A stretch of DNA of 64,000 bases from Pseudomonas sp. JAI120 (lineage in GTDB: Bacteria > Pseudomonadota > Gammaproteobacteria > Pseudomonadales > Pseudomonadaceae), in the NCBI RefSeq assembly GCF_014207255.1, contig NZ_JACHCZ010000004.1, forward strand, positions 186,001-250,000. Reading direction: 5' to 3'. A model generated the notes under the pieces. That model saw nothing but the letters and a program-made list of their open reading frames with translations, ran no database searches and was not told the origin of the DNA. This document shows, one piece after another, positions 1-8,575 of the stretch (positions are counted from its first letter, which is position 1; every line of letters begins with the position of its first letter). A program made the position numbers and the translations under genes.

Positions 1-1019
1 AACGGGTTATGCCCACCGGTCGCCACCAGGCTGCCGCCGACAAAGGCGCTGTCGGCCAAGGCATAGAGAAACAGCAGTTCGCCCATGGTATCGCCGAGCA
101 ACACCGACGTTTGTGCGGTAACGGCCTCGCCACTTGAGCGACGCACCGTGGTAAACCCTTGTTGCGTACACAGCTCGAACATCGGGCCGAAGCGCTCTTG
201 ATGACGCGGCACCAGGATCAGCAACGCGTTGGGGTAGCTTTCGAGCAGTTGGCGGTGGGCCGCGAGCACCACTTCATCTTCGCCTTCGTGGGTACTGGCA
301 GCGATCCACACCGGACGCTCAGCGGCGCCCCATTGTTCGCGCAGGGCGGCGGCCCGCACCGGCAGCTCGGGGTCGATGGTCAGGTCGAACTTGATCGAGC
401 CGGTAACCTCGACGGTTTCCGGGCGCGCACCCAGGCTCAGGAAACGCTGGGCCTCGGTCTCGGTCTGTACGGCGAACAGGCTCATTTGCGCCAGCATCGG
501 CGCCGTGAGCTTGGCGAAACGCGCATAGCCCTTGGCCGAGCGCGCCGACAGCCGCGCGTTGGCCAACGCCACCGGAATGCCGCGCCGGCCGCAGGCGTGA
601 ATATGGTTGGGCCACAACTCGGTCTCCATGATCACCGCCAGCCTGGGCTGTACACGATCCAGAAAACGCTTGGCCGCACAGGGCAAATCGTAAGGCAGGT
701 AGCAATGCTGGATGCGCGGCTCGTTGGCGAACAACGCCTGGATACGCTCGGAACCGGTGGGCGTCATACAGGTGACGGTGATCGGCAGTTGTGGATAACG
801 CTCCAGCAAGCCGCGAATCATCGGCGCGGCGGCAATGCTCTCGCCCACCGATACGGCGTGCACCCAGATCCCACCCGGTCGCATCACCGGCAAGCCATAG
901 GAAAACCGTTCGCCGACGCGCCGGGCATAGGCCGGCGCCTTGCGTGCGCGCAGCCATAGACGTAAGGCCACCAACGGCAGCGCCAGGTAAAACAGACAGC
1001 TGTAGAGAGTTCTATTCAT
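1..1019 (-). CDS. waaA: 3-deoxy-D-manno-octulosonic acid (Kdo) transferase, partial
   Basis: This gene adds Kdo from CMP-Kdo to the lipid A precursor at the inner membrane, the first step of LPS core assembly. Translated from the ATG at 1019, the protein begins MNRTLYSCLFYLALPLVALR, an N-terminal membrane anchor, followed by the family segment GGIWVHAVSVGE and then VIMETELWPN, which holds the catalytic region of GT30 Kdo transferases. About 339 residues are visible; the family is usually about 425, so the C-terminus lies beyond position 1. It points the same way as the LPS genes but is separated from them by the LysR/SMR/oxidoreductase block. Identification is firm; the 3' end cannot be described. 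Confidence 0.93.
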   Translation of the reverse strand, partial: MNRTLYSCLFYLALPLVALRLWLRARKAPAYARRVGERFSYGLPVMRPGGIWVHAVSVGESIAAAPMIRGLLERYPQLPITVTCMTPTGSERIQALFANEPRIQHCYLPYDLPCAAKRFLDRVQPRLAVIMETELWPNHIHACGRRGIPVALANARLSARSAKGYARFAKLTAPMLAQMSLFAVQTETEAQRFLSLGARPETVEVTGSIKFDLTIDPELPVRAAALREQWGAAERPVWIAASTHEGEDEVVLAAHRQLLESYPNALLILVPRHQERFGPMFELCTQQGFTTVRRSSGEAVTAQTSVLLGDTMGELLFLYALADSAFVGGSLVATGGHNP

Positions 1020-1042
1020 GGCGGCGGAGTTTATCGGCTTTT

Positions 1043-1927
1043 TCAGTCGATCGCCTGCAAGCACTCGGCAAAACGTTTGGCGAGAAAGCGCGCGGCGGGG
1101 CCGAGGTGCTCGTCGCGACGCCATACCAGCTCCACCACCAGGGCTGGCGGCGTCCATTCGCTGTCCAGTTCCACCATCTGTTGTTGATAGGTCGGGTACT
1201 GCACGATATGCCGTGGCAGCCATGCCCAGCCCAGGCCGCTCATCAGCCATTCGGCCAATACGTAGAAACTGTCGGCGCGCCACACCAGAGGGCTGGCCGC
1301 TTCGCTGCCGGGGTAGACACTGGTCTGGGTCGACATCAACAACTGGCGAAACTGGGCCAGGTGCTGGCACGTCACGTACTTCTCCTTGGCCAACGGGTGG
1401 TTCACGCCGCACACGGTGACCATCTCCACGCTGCCCACCACCCGCCGCTCCAGAGCCTCGGGGATCTGGTCGTGATAGAACAGCAGACCCAGGTCGGCCT
1501 GGCGCTCCACCAACTTGCGCGCCACATCGCCCTGGGCGGCGCTGGACAGCTGTACTTCCAGCAGCGGGTACTGCCCCGCCAATGCCTCAAGACTGTCGAG
1601 CACCGGCTGGAACAGCATGGCTTCATCCTGGGCCAGGCGCAGGCAGGCTTCTTCACCGCGGGTCAGTGACAGTGCCCGGCCATTGAGCCGCTCACACTGG
1701 CGCAGCACTTCGCGCGCCTCCTCCAGCAACACGCTGCCGGCTTCGGTCAGGCTGGGCTGGCGGCCGCTGCTACGGTCGAACAGGCTCACGCCGAGGTCCG
1801 TCTCCAGCATCGCAATCGCGTTGCTGACTGCCGATTGCGCCTTGCGCTGCCCGCGCGCTACCGCTGAAAACGAACGCTGCTCGGCGACGCTGACAAACAA
1901 ACGCATCTGCTCCAGGTTCCATTGCAT
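1043..1927 (-). CDS. LysR-family transcriptional regulator
   Basis: A LysR-type DNA-binding regulator of about 294 residues. The N-terminal winged helix-turn-helix is clear (WNLEQMRLFVSVAEQRSFSA, then AQSAVSNAIAMLETDLGV), followed by the usual effector-binding domain. The start is uncertain: in-frame ATGs lie at 1945, 1933 and 1927; I chose 1927 because it gives the N-terminus MQWNLEQ expected from homologues. It is divergent from the SMR pump gene at 2036 with a 108-base gap, the standard arrangement for a LysR protein controlling its neighbour and itself. The inducer cannot be read from the sequence. Confidence 0.9.
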   Translation of the reverse strand: MQWNLEQMRLFVSVAEQRSFSAVARGQRKAQSAVSNAIAMLETDLGVSLFDRSSGRQPSLTEAGSVLLEEAREVLRQCERLNGRALSLTRGEEACLRLAQDEAMLFQPVLDSLEALAGQYPLLEVQLSSAAQGDVARKLVERQADLGLLFYHDQIPEALERRVVGSVEMVTVCGVNHPLAKEKYVTCQHLAQFRQLLMSTQTSVYPGSEAASPLVWRADSFYVLAEWLMSGLGWAWLPRHIVQYPTYQQQMVELDSEWTPPALVVELVWRRDEHLGPAARFLAKRFAECLQAID

Positions 1928-1968
1928 GCTCATCCCACAACCCATCTCAATTTCGGATAGGTAATGAC

Positions 1969-1996
1969 TTTACCCCATCTGATAAAACTCTAGAAT
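1969..1996 (+). promoter_or_regulatory. Predicted sigma-70 promoter of the SMR pump gene
   Basis: A TTTACC hexamer at 1969-1974 (4 of 6 to TTGACA) and TAGAAT at 1991-1996 (5 of 6 to TATAAT) are separated by 16 bases. They lie 40 bases before the SMR start codon, in the gap shared with the divergent LysR gene. Prediction by eye only. Confidence 0.45.
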
Positions 1997-2035
1997 GCCG
2001 GCCTTATCAGATTGCTTTACACCGAGGACTCACCC

Positions 2036-2371
2036 ATGAACGCCGCTTACTGCTACCTGGCCATCGCCATCTGCTCGGAAGTGATCGCCACCGTTTCCAT
2101 GAAAGCCATCAAGGGCTGGAGCACTCCTATCCCTCTGTTGCTGGTGATCGTCGGCTATGGCGTGGCGTTCTGGATGCTGACCCTGGTGGTGCGTACCGTG
2201 CCGGTCGGCGTGGCCTATGCGGTATGGGCGGGGATGGGCATCGTGATGGTGAGCATTGCCGCGCTGTTCATCTACGGGCAGAAGCTGGACCTCCCGGCAA
2301 TGCTGGGCATGGGTCTGATTGTGCTGGGCGTGGTGGTCATCCAGCTGTTCTCGAAAACCGCCGGGCATTGA
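2036..2371 (+). CDS. Small multidrug resistance (SMR/EmrE-type) efflux protein
   Basis: A 111-residue, four-helix inner-membrane protein of the SMR family, which exports cationic compounds in exchange for protons as a dimer. It has the family signatures: the conserved acidic residue in helix 1 (LAIAICSEVIATVSMKA, the Glu of EmrE E14 type), then PVGVAYAVWAGMGIV in helix 3. I start it at the ATG at 2036, which has a GAGGAC ribosome site at 2023-2028 and gives the normal family length; a TTG eight codons upstream is less likely. The divergent LysR gene is the probable regulator. Substrate is not deducible; it could be a QacE/SugE-like member, but the sequence fits the EmrE branch. Confidence 0.93.
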   Translation: MNAAYCYLAIAICSEVIATVSMKAIKGWSTPIPLLLVIVGYGVAFWMLTLVVRTVPVGVAYAVWAGMGIVMVSIAALFIYGQKLDLPAMLGMGLIVLGVVVIQLFSKTAGH

Positions 2372-2373
2372 GT

Positions 2374-2396
2374 GTTCACTTGAGACTCAAGTGAAC
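2374..2396. terminator. Perfect inverted repeat after the SMR gene
   Basis: Two 11-base arms (GTTCACTTGAG and CTCAAGTGAAC) flank a single central base and start three bases after the SMR stop codon. It can form a hairpin in the transcript and probably ends or stabilises the SMR mRNA. There is no U-run, so it is not a classic intrinsic terminator, and an operator role for the next gene cannot be excluded. Confidence 0.5.
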
Positions 2397-2491
2397 CCAA
2401 CATTCGCAGTCGCGCCAAAGCTCGACAGCGCCTACGGTGTGCATGGCGTGAGAATGTATACTTGCGGCCTTGTTTAAAAATGAGGTCGCCC

Positions 2492-3667
2492 ATGCCATCC
2501 GTTATTTCCACCGACGTGTTGATTGTCGGCGCCGGGGTTGCCGGCCTCTGGCTGAATGCGCGCCTGCGCCGCCAGGGCTTTTCCACGGTAGTGGTGGAAA
2601 GCGCCACCCTGGGTGGCGGGCAAAGCGTGAAATCCCAGGGGATTATCCACGGCGGTGCCAAATACGCCCTGCACGGCGCCCTCACCGGCGCCTCCGAAGC
2701 GATTGCCGATATGCCGCGCCGCTGGCGTGAAGCCCTGGCCGGTGACGGTGAACTGGACCTGTCCGGCGTGCGTGTACTCTCGCAGGCCCATTACCTGTGG
2801 TCCCCTGGCACGATCGCCGGCAACCTCACCAGTTTTTTTGCCAGCAAGGCCGTGCGCGGCCGTGTCGATCAGGTCAAGGGCGACGATCTGCCCCCGGCGC
2901 TGCAAGACCGTGGCTTCAAGGGCAAGGTCTATCGACTGGCCGAACTGGTGGTGGACGTACCCAGCGTGATCGAGCGCCTGGCGCAACTGGCCGGTGACGG
3001 CTTGCTCGCCGGGCAGCGCATCGAACCCCTGCGCGAAGGCGACACCCTGGTGGGCTTGAAGGTCGATGGCCGCGAGATCCGCGCCCAGCGCATCGTCTTG
3101 AGCGCAGGCGGCGGTACCGCCGAGCTGCTCGCCGCCCTGGGCCTGAGCCAGCCCGCCATGCAAAAGCGCCCGCTGCATATGGTCATCGCCAAGGGCCCGG
3201 GTTTGAAGCCGCTGTACGCACACTGCCTGGGCGGCGGTACCAAGCCGCGCATCACCGTCACCACGCACCCTGCTGCCGATGGCAACTGGGTGTGGTACAT
3301 GGGCGGCGACATTGCCGAGGCGGACGGCGTGGCACGCACGTCCGAAGAACAGATCGCCACCGCCCGGAAAGAGCTGGCGCAACTGCTGCCCTGGATCGAT
3401 ATGAGCCAGACCCGGTGGGCTACGCTGCGCGTCGACCGTGCCGAGCCTCTGCAATCGGGCCTGAGCCGTCCCGACAATGCCTTTGTCGCCGAAGAGGGCC
3501 GCCTGCTGGTGGGCTGGCCGACCAAGCTGGCGCTGGCGCCGGATTTCGCCGATCGAGTGATCAACAGTCTCGAACGCGACGGTATCCACCCAAGCGCAAT
3601 GGAGCCTTTGCCCGCCCTGCCAAAACCCGCCATCGGCGTACCAGCCTGGGAGCAACTGTTGCCATGA
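2492..3667 (+). CDS. FAD-dependent oxidoreductase (DAO/glycerol-3-phosphate dehydrogenase-like fold)
   Basis: A 391-residue flavoprotein. The N-terminus carries the dinucleotide-binding motif DVLIVGAGVAGLWLNARL and the second FAD contact VVVESATLGGGQS; a later glycine-rich stretch (RIVLSAGGGTAELLAALG) is the usual third FAD contact of the DAO family. The start at 2492 is preceded by TGAGGT; an in-frame start ten codons upstream lacks a site. The stop overlaps the start of the next gene (ATGA), so it is translationally coupled to the aldo/keto reductase. The substrate is unknown. The order FAD enzyme, aldo/keto reductase, unknown protein matches my recollection of PA4991-PA4993, so it is conserved in the genus. 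Confidence 0.85.
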   Translation: MPSVISTDVLIVGAGVAGLWLNARLRRQGFSTVVVESATLGGGQSVKSQGIIHGGAKYALHGALTGASEAIADMPRRWREALAGDGELDLSGVRVLSQAHYLWSPGTIAGNLTSFFASKAVRGRVDQVKGDDLPPALQDRGFKGKVYRLAELVVDVPSVIERLAQLAGDGLLAGQRIEPLREGDTLVGLKVDGREIRAQRIVLSAGGGTAELLAALGLSQPAMQKRPLHMVIAKGPGLKPLYAHCLGGGTKPRITVTTHPAADGNWVWYMGGDIAEADGVARTSEEQIATARKELAQLLPWIDMSQTRWATLRVDRAEPLQSGLSRPDNAFVAEEGRLLVGWPTKLALAPDFADRVINSLERDGIHPSAMEPLPALPKPAIGVPAWEQLLP

Positions 3668-4476
3668 GCCTGCCGACCTTGCACGACCTGCACCGCCCGC
3701 TGGGCAGCACCGGCCTGGTGGTATCGCCACTCGGCCTGGGCACCGTCAAGCTGGGCCGCGACCAGGGTGTGAAATACCCCAGCGGTTTCACCATCCCCGA
3801 TGATGACGAAGCTCGGATGTTGCTGCGCCAGGCGCGCCAGTTGGGTATCAACCTGATCGATACCGCACCGGCCTATGGCCGCAGTGAAGAACGCCTGGGG
3901 CCGCTGCTGCGCGGCCAGCGCAAGGACTGGGTGATTGTCAGCAAGGTCGGTGAAGAGTTCCAAGAGGGCCTGTCACGCCACGATTTCAGCGCAACCCATA
4001 CCCGCCTGTCCATTGAGCGCAGCTTGAAACGACTTGAAACGGATTTTATCGATCTGGTGCTGGTGCACTCCGACGGCAACGACCTGCACATCCTCAACGA
4101 CTGTGAGGTTTACCAGACCCTGGCGCAGTTGAAGCAAGAGGGTAAGATTCGCGGTTTCGGCTTCTCCGGCAAAACCGTCGAAGGCGGCGTGAAGGCTCTG
4201 GAACAAGGTGATTGCGCGATGGTCACCTACAATCTGAACGAACAGGCGGAAAAAGCCGTCATTGATTATGCGGCGACCCATGGCAAGGGCATTCTGGTCA
4301 AAAAGGCCCTGGCCAGCGGCCACGTGTGCCTGGAGCCGGGAGTGGATCCAATACATGCCAGTTTCATGCTGTTGTTTGCGCAAACGGGCGTCGCCAGTGC
4401 TATTGTCGGGACCATTAATCCGCTGCACCTGGCCCATAACGTGGCGACCGCTGCCAAGGTCATTCGTCAACTCTGA
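3664..4476 (+). CDS. Aldo/keto reductase
   Basis: A 270-residue NADPH-dependent oxidoreductase of the AKR superfamily. The TIM-barrel markers are visible: NLIDTAPAYGRSEERLG contains the catalytic Asp and Tyr, DWVIVSKVG the conserved Lys, and DLVLVHSDG the His. The C-terminal SAIVGTINPLHLAHNV is the typical phosphate-binding end of the cofactor site. At 270 residues it is shorter than the roughly 320-residue AKR norm, as in the compact AKR subgroup. Translationally coupled to the upstream FAD gene and followed 41 bases later by the unknown gene, so the three look like one operon. Substrate unknown. Confidence 0.9.
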   Translation: MSLPTLHDLHRPLGSTGLVVSPLGLGTVKLGRDQGVKYPSGFTIPDDDEARMLLRQARQLGINLIDTAPAYGRSEERLGPLLRGQRKDWVIVSKVGEEFQEGLSRHDFSATHTRLSIERSLKRLETDFIDLVLVHSDGNDLHILNDCEVYQTLAQLKQEGKIRGFGFSGKTVEGGVKALEQGDCAMVTYNLNEQAEKAVIDYAATHGKGILVKKALASGHVCLEPGVDPIHASFMLLFAQTGVASAIVGTINPLHLAHNVATAAKVIRQL

Positions 4477-4517
4477 TGCCGCCGACGCGGCCGACCCCGT
4501 CGCAAGAAGGAGCCGAC

Positions 4518-5486
4518 ATGCCGCGAACGCTCATAAGAAAAAACCCCAACAACTTCAAAACACTGCCGCTGCACGTCGAAGCCACCCCCGAAGGCCTGAG
4601 CTACCAGAGCGTGGGCATGCCGCTCAACTTCGCCCAGACCCTGCAGCGGCGCAAGCCGGTAGACGTGCCGGATGCCGAGCGTTTCGCGCTGGAGCTGGCA
4701 AACCTGGGAGTGTCGGTGCGACTGACCCTGCACTGGCAAAACAAGGATTACTGGGTGCTGGTGCGCCAACGTCGCCAGGACCGTGGCGATGTGGTGCTCA
4801 AGCTGATCTCCGGCTATGTCCCCGCCCACGAACTGAACCTGCCGCTGCACACCGCCATCCAGGAGATTGCCGAGGAATGCCTGCTGGAAACGCCGGAAGG
4901 CTGGCTCAGCGGGCGCTTCAACGACACTTGGCTGCCGGCCCCCTACTCCGCCGCGCTGCATTACCGTGAAGCCTTGCCGTTTCGCTTGAGCCCTTTGTCT
5001 GGCGCCGCACGCCCGGTACGTTGCGCGACCACCCAACTGATCGAGCGCCCACGGGCCTATGTGCATGTGCCGACCGCGTCGCTGCAACTGATTTATGACT
5101 TGCGCCTGGAAGTGCCGAAGGAAGCCAAATCCCTGAGCCTGTTCCATGTGGATGAGCGCCTGGAAGGCGACCAACTGGTGGCACGCCTGGACCGCCAGCG
5201 TCCGGACCTGTACCTGATGCCGCTGAAAGATGGCCAGCCGCTCGCCGAGTTGTACACCGTCAAGAAGGACCAACTTTACCCGGCCAGTACACGGGGCTTG
5301 TACCTGGCGGAAAGCTTTGCCCAGCAGGAAGGCTGGCTGGTCCGCGATGAGCGCATTCGCTGGAAGGATTGGGTCCGGCAGCAAGGCCTGGCGGAGCCTG
5401 AGAAAGACTCGAAATTGAAGCGCCTGACCGGCAAGGCGCGCCAGATGCTGCGCAAGATCGTGCCGAAGAAAAAAGCCAGCCGCTAA
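4518..5486 (+). CDS. Conserved Pseudomonas protein of unknown function, Nudix-like helix possible
   Basis: A 322-residue soluble protein starting at the ATG at 4518 after a strong AAGGAG site (4506-4512). I recall orthologues carrying the name 'metal ABC transporter ATPase', but there is no Walker A, no LSGGQ and no membrane segment, so that name is not supported. The middle (PLHTAIQEIAEECLLETPEG) resembles the REUxEE core of a Nudix box, without the expected Glu and Gly at the outer positions. The C-terminus is very basic (KARQMLRKIVPKKKASR), which suggests contact with nucleic acid or membrane. It ends the oxidoreductase operon and is convergent with the epimerase gene. Confidence 0.75.
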   Translation: MPRTLIRKNPNNFKTLPLHVEATPEGLSYQSVGMPLNFAQTLQRRKPVDVPDAERFALELANLGVSVRLTLHWQNKDYWVLVRQRRQDRGDVVLKLISGYVPAHELNLPLHTAIQEIAEECLLETPEGWLSGRFNDTWLPAPYSAALHYREALPFRLSPLSGAARPVRCATTQLIERPRAYVHVPTASLQLIYDLRLEVPKEAKSLSLFHVDERLEGDQLVARLDRQRPDLYLMPLKDGQPLAELYTVKKDQLYPASTRGLYLAESFAQQEGWLVRDERIRWKDWVRQQGLAEPEKDSKLKRLTGKARQMLRKIVPKKKASR

Positions 5487-5495
5487 GGGCTGGCT
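5469..5495 (-). terminator. Intrinsic terminator of the hldE-epimerase transcript
   Basis: On the minus strand the arms AGCCAGC and GCTGGCT enclose an 8-base loop and are followed by six U residues, a classic rho-independent terminator 16 bases past the epimerase stop. The hairpin and U-tract overlap the last codons and stop of the convergent gene ending at 5486, so that gene encodes its neighbour's terminator. Confidence 0.8.
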
Positions 5496-5510
5496 CCTAC
5501 AGGTGAACAG

Positions 5511-6446
5511 TCAGCCTTTGAGCAACCGCGCCAGGCCAACCGCCAACGGGGTTGGCTCAGGCAACTTGAAGCTGGCCAGCAAACGCTGGTTATTCGCCCG
5601 CGAATGCCGAATGTCTCCCGAGCGTGCCGGCCCGTAAGTCACGGCGGGCAACGTACCAATTGCCTCTTCCAGTGCCTGCAGCACCTGCTTGAGGGTAGTA
5701 GTGCGGTTCCAGCCGACGTTGATCGCCCCCAAAGGCGTCTCCGGGGCTTCGATGGCCTGCACCAGCACGTCCACCAGGTCTTCCACATACATGAAGTCGC
5801 GGGTCTGCTCGCCATCGCCGAATACGGCGATCGGCCTACCCTGTTGTGCACGCTCGCAGAAGATACTGATCACGCCGGAATACGGCGATGACGGGTCCTG
5901 GCGTGGCCCGAAGATATTGAAGAAGCGGAAGATCACCGGTTCCAGGCCGTGCTGGCGGCGGTAGAAGTCGAAGTAATGCTCGCCGGCCAACTTGTCGGAC
6001 GCATAGGGCGTCAACGGCGCCTTGGTGGTCTCTTCGTCAATCGAAGCGCCTTCGCCGTTGTTGCCATATACCGCGGCGCTGGAAGCGAACACCACACGCT
6101 TCACGCCCGCCTGGCGCATCGCTTCACAGACATTCAAGGTGCCGACGAAATTGCTCTGGTGCGTGCTGACCGGATCATCTACCGAAGCCTGCACGGAGGC
6201 CACCGCCGCCAGATGCACCACCGCTGTGGCACCGACAGCGGCACGCGCCACCAGCCCGGCATCGGCGACATCTCCCTCAAGCAGCTCGACGCGCGGGTTG
6301 TCCAGCGGCAGGTTGCTGCGCTTGCCTGTGGACAGGTTATCCAGCACACGCACCGCGTAGCCCTTGGCAAGCAGCGCATCGACCAGGTGCGAGCCAATAA
6401 AGCCCGCGCCACCGGTGATCAGGACCAACGGATCAGCCTTACTCAT
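5511..6446 (-). CDS. NAD-dependent sugar-nucleotide epimerase/dehydratase (UDP-glucose 4-epimerase-like)
   Basis: A 311-residue extended short-chain dehydrogenase. It has the NAD-binding GGAGFIGSHLVDALLAKG, the SSAAVYG segment with the catalytic Ser/Thr, and the catalytic YASDK (YxxxK). FRFFNIFGPRQDP and DFMYVEDLV are typical of the GalE/WbpP/RmlB group. The ATG at 6446 overlaps the hldE stop by eight bases (ATGAGTAA), so it is translated with hldE. Position directly after the heptose gene suggests it makes or interconverts a sugar nucleotide used in LPS core or O antigen, but the substrate cannot be assigned; 4-epimerase of UDP-Glc or UDP-GlcNAc is the best guess. Confidence 0.85.
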   Translation of the reverse strand: MSKADPLVLITGGAGFIGSHLVDALLAKGYAVRVLDNLSTGKRSNLPLDNPRVELLEGDVADAGLVARAAVGATAVVHLAAVASVQASVDDPVSTHQSNFVGTLNVCEAMRQAGVKRVVFASSAAVYGNNGEGASIDEETTKAPLTPYASDKLAGEHYFDFYRRQHGLEPVIFRFFNIFGPRQDPSSPYSGVISIFCERAQQGRPIAVFGDGEQTRDFMYVEDLVDVLVQAIEAPETPLGAINVGWNRTTTLKQVLQALEEAIGTLPAVTYGPARSGDIRHSRANNQRLLASFKLPEPTPLAVGLARLLKG

Positions 6447-7863
6447 TGTTTCGGATCTTCTCGACAATGGCGGTGGTCGAGCTGTTCTCGACCAGGCCCA
6501 GCACTTTGACCTTACCGCCGTAGGCGCTGACGATGTCGGCGCCGACCACCTGGTCGACGGAGTAGTCGCCGCCCTTGACCAGCACGTCCGGCTTGACCTG
6601 GGCCAGCAGGTTTTCCGGGGTTGCTTCAGGGAAGCTGATCACCCAGTCCACCGCACCTAACCCCGCCAGTACCGCCATGCGTCGGTCGACGCTGTTGATC
6701 GGACGGCCAGGGCCTTTCAGGCGACTGACCGACGCGTCATCGTTGACCGCGACGATCAGTCGATCACCTTGGGCGCGAGCCTGTTCCAGGTAGGTCACAT
6801 GGCCGGCGTGCAGGATGTCAAAGCAGCCGTTGGTGAACACAATGCTCTCGTTGTGGGCACGGGCATCGTCAATCGCCAGCAGCAATTGCTCGATGCTCAG
6901 AACACCACGTTCCGAACCTTCGGAGCGCTGGATGGCACGGCGCAGTTCAGGCGCGCTGATCGCGGCCGTACCCAGCTTGCCGACCACAATGCCCGCCGCC
7001 AGGTTGGCCAGGGCCACGGCGTGGGGCAGCTCCTCGCCGGCCGCAATGGAGGCGGCCAGAGTGGAAATCACGGTGTCACCGGCGCCGGTGACGTCGAACA
7101 CTTCACGGGCACGCGCCGGCAGGTGCATCGCCGGGTGGCCCGGGCGCAGCAGGGTCATGCCGTGCTCCCCACGGGTCACCAGCAAGGCGCCCAGGTCGAG
7201 ATCGGCCATGAGCGCCGCGCCTTTGGTCACCAGTTCGTGCTCATCGGCGCAGCCGCCGACGATGGCTTCGAACTCGCTGAGATTGGGCGTGATCAGGCTG
7301 GCTCCACGATAAATCGAGAAGTCCTTGCCCTTGGGATCGGCCAGTACCGGAATGTTCCGCGCCTTGGCGGCCTGGATCAGTTCCTGGTGGTTCTTCAGGG
7401 CGCCTTTGCCGTAGTCGGACAACACCAGCACCTTGATACCTTCGAGCAGTTCGTCGACCTGGCCGCTGAGGGCCTGGGCGTCGGTGGCGAAGGGTTCTTC
7501 AAAATCGATACGCAGCAATTGCTGGTGACGGCTCATGACCCGCAGCTTGACGATGGTCGGCTGGTGGGCAATGCGCTGGAACACCGCGCGCACACCGGCA
7601 CCGCGCAGGCTGTTGGCCAGGCTGTCGGCGGCTTCGTCGTCGCCGGTCACACCGACCAGGGAGGCCGGGGCGCCGAGTGCGGCAATATTGAGGGCAACGT
7701 TGGCAGCGCCACCTGGACGGTCTTCGATTTGCTCGACCTTGACTACCGGTACCGGCGCCTCAGGGGAAATCCGTGAGGTACCGCCATGCCAGTAACGGTC
7801 GAGCATGACATCGCCGACCACCAAGACAGGGGCTTGATCGAATCGCGGCATGGACAACTTCAT
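6439..7863 (-). CDS. hldE: Bifunctional D-beta-D-heptose 7-phosphate kinase / D-beta-D-heptose 1-phosphate adenylyltransferase
   Basis: A 474-residue two-domain enzyme that phosphorylates heptose 7-phosphate and then adenylylates the 1-phosphate, giving the ADP-heptose precursor used by WaaC and WaaF. The N-terminal ribokinase-type domain shows LDRYWHGGTSRISPEAPVPV and the catalytic GAGDT (DVTGAGDTVISTLA). The C-terminal nucleotidyltransferase domain starts near residue 340 with FTNGCFDILHAGHVTYL, including the HxGH motif. I start at the ATG at 7863, giving MKLSMPRF and the family length; a TTG six codons upstream is possible. It is coupled to the downstream epimerase. Confidence 0.97.
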   Translation of the reverse strand: MKLSMPRFDQAPVLVVGDVMLDRYWHGGTSRISPEAPVPVVKVEQIEDRPGGAANVALNIAALGAPASLVGVTGDDEAADSLANSLRGAGVRAVFQRIAHQPTIVKLRVMSRHQQLLRIDFEEPFATDAQALSGQVDELLEGIKVLVLSDYGKGALKNHQELIQAAKARNIPVLADPKGKDFSIYRGASLITPNLSEFEAIVGGCADEHELVTKGAALMADLDLGALLVTRGEHGMTLLRPGHPAMHLPARAREVFDVTGAGDTVISTLAASIAAGEELPHAVALANLAAGIVVGKLGTAAISAPELRRAIQRSEGSERGVLSIEQLLLAIDDARAHNESIVFTNGCFDILHAGHVTYLEQARAQGDRLIVAVNDDASVSRLKGPGRPINSVDRRMAVLAGLGAVDWVISFPEATPENLLAQVKPDVLVKGGDYSVDQVVGADIVSAYGGKVKVLGLVENSSTTAIVEKIRNNE

Positions 7864-7966
7864 GGAGCAACCCACATACAAAATGAACAGGGGCGCGATA
7901 TTAGCACAGGGTGAGCGCCGCCTAGTTCGAGAGCTTTATCCGCGATGCATCAGGCACAAAAACTGA

Positions 7967-8575
7967 TCATTTTTTAAACAAAACCGCCAGGATCTGCGCC
8001 ACGGCTTCGGCCAGCTCGACCTTATCGGTATTGATTTCGCAGTCGGCCGCAAGCGGCGCCTCATAGGGGCTGTCCAAGCCGGTGAACGCCTTGATGCGCC
8101 CGTCCAGTGCCGCGCGGTACAAGCCCTTGGGATCGCGCTGGGCACACACGTCAAAGGGTGTGCTGATGTAAATCTCAAAGAATTGCTCCGGCCCGAACAG
8201 AGCCCTGGCGGTCGCCCGATCGACACTGAATGGCGAGATCGCCGAAACAATGACAATCAAACCTGCGTCCACCATCAGCCGCGCCACTTCGCCGATACGC
8301 CGGATGTTTTCCTTGCGCGCCGCATCGCTCATGCCCAGGTCATTGCACAGCCCCGCGCGCAAGTTATCGCCATCAAGCACGAAGGTGTGCCGCCCCTGCT
8401 CGTTGAGTTGCACTTCCAGGGCATTGGCCAGGGTCGACTTGCCGGACCCGGACAGCCCCGTCAGCCATACGCAGCAGGGCTGCTGGTACTTGAGCGCCGC
8501 CCTCGCCGCCACCGACAACGATAGGGCAAAGGGACGGATGGCAGCGCAATCGCCAGCCAGCAACTGGCTATTCAT
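7967..8575 (-). CDS. cysC: Adenylylsulfate (APS) kinase
   Basis: A 202-residue stand-alone APS kinase that makes PAPS from APS and ATP. The P-loop WLTGLSGSGKSTLANALE is near residue 40, followed by the family segments LDGDNLRAGLCNDLG and REVxR-like RRIGEVARLMVDAGLIV, and FEIYISTPFDVCAQRDPKGL with KAFTGLDSPYEAP. The length is normal for CysC. In Pseudomonas the assimilatory APS kinase is usually fused as CysNC, so a separate copy here suggests a dedicated role. Its ATG overlaps the stop of the upstream sulfotransferase by eight bases (ATGAATAG), so donor synthesis and sulfate transfer are co-translated. Confidence 0.95.
   Translation of the reverse strand: MNSQLLAGDCAAIRPFALSLSVAARAALKYQQPCCVWLTGLSGSGKSTLANALEVQLNEQGRHTFVLDGDNLRAGLCNDLGMSDAARKENIRRIGEVARLMVDAGLIVIVSAISPFSVDRATARALFGPEQFFEIYISTPFDVCAQRDPKGLYRAALDGRIKAFTGLDSPYEAPLAADCEINTDKVELAEAVAQILAVLFKK

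Noticed and set aside
2457..2462. TATACT as promoter -10 for the FAD oxidoreductase gene
   Set aside because: No acceptable -35 at 16-18 bases, so it was not listed as a promoter.
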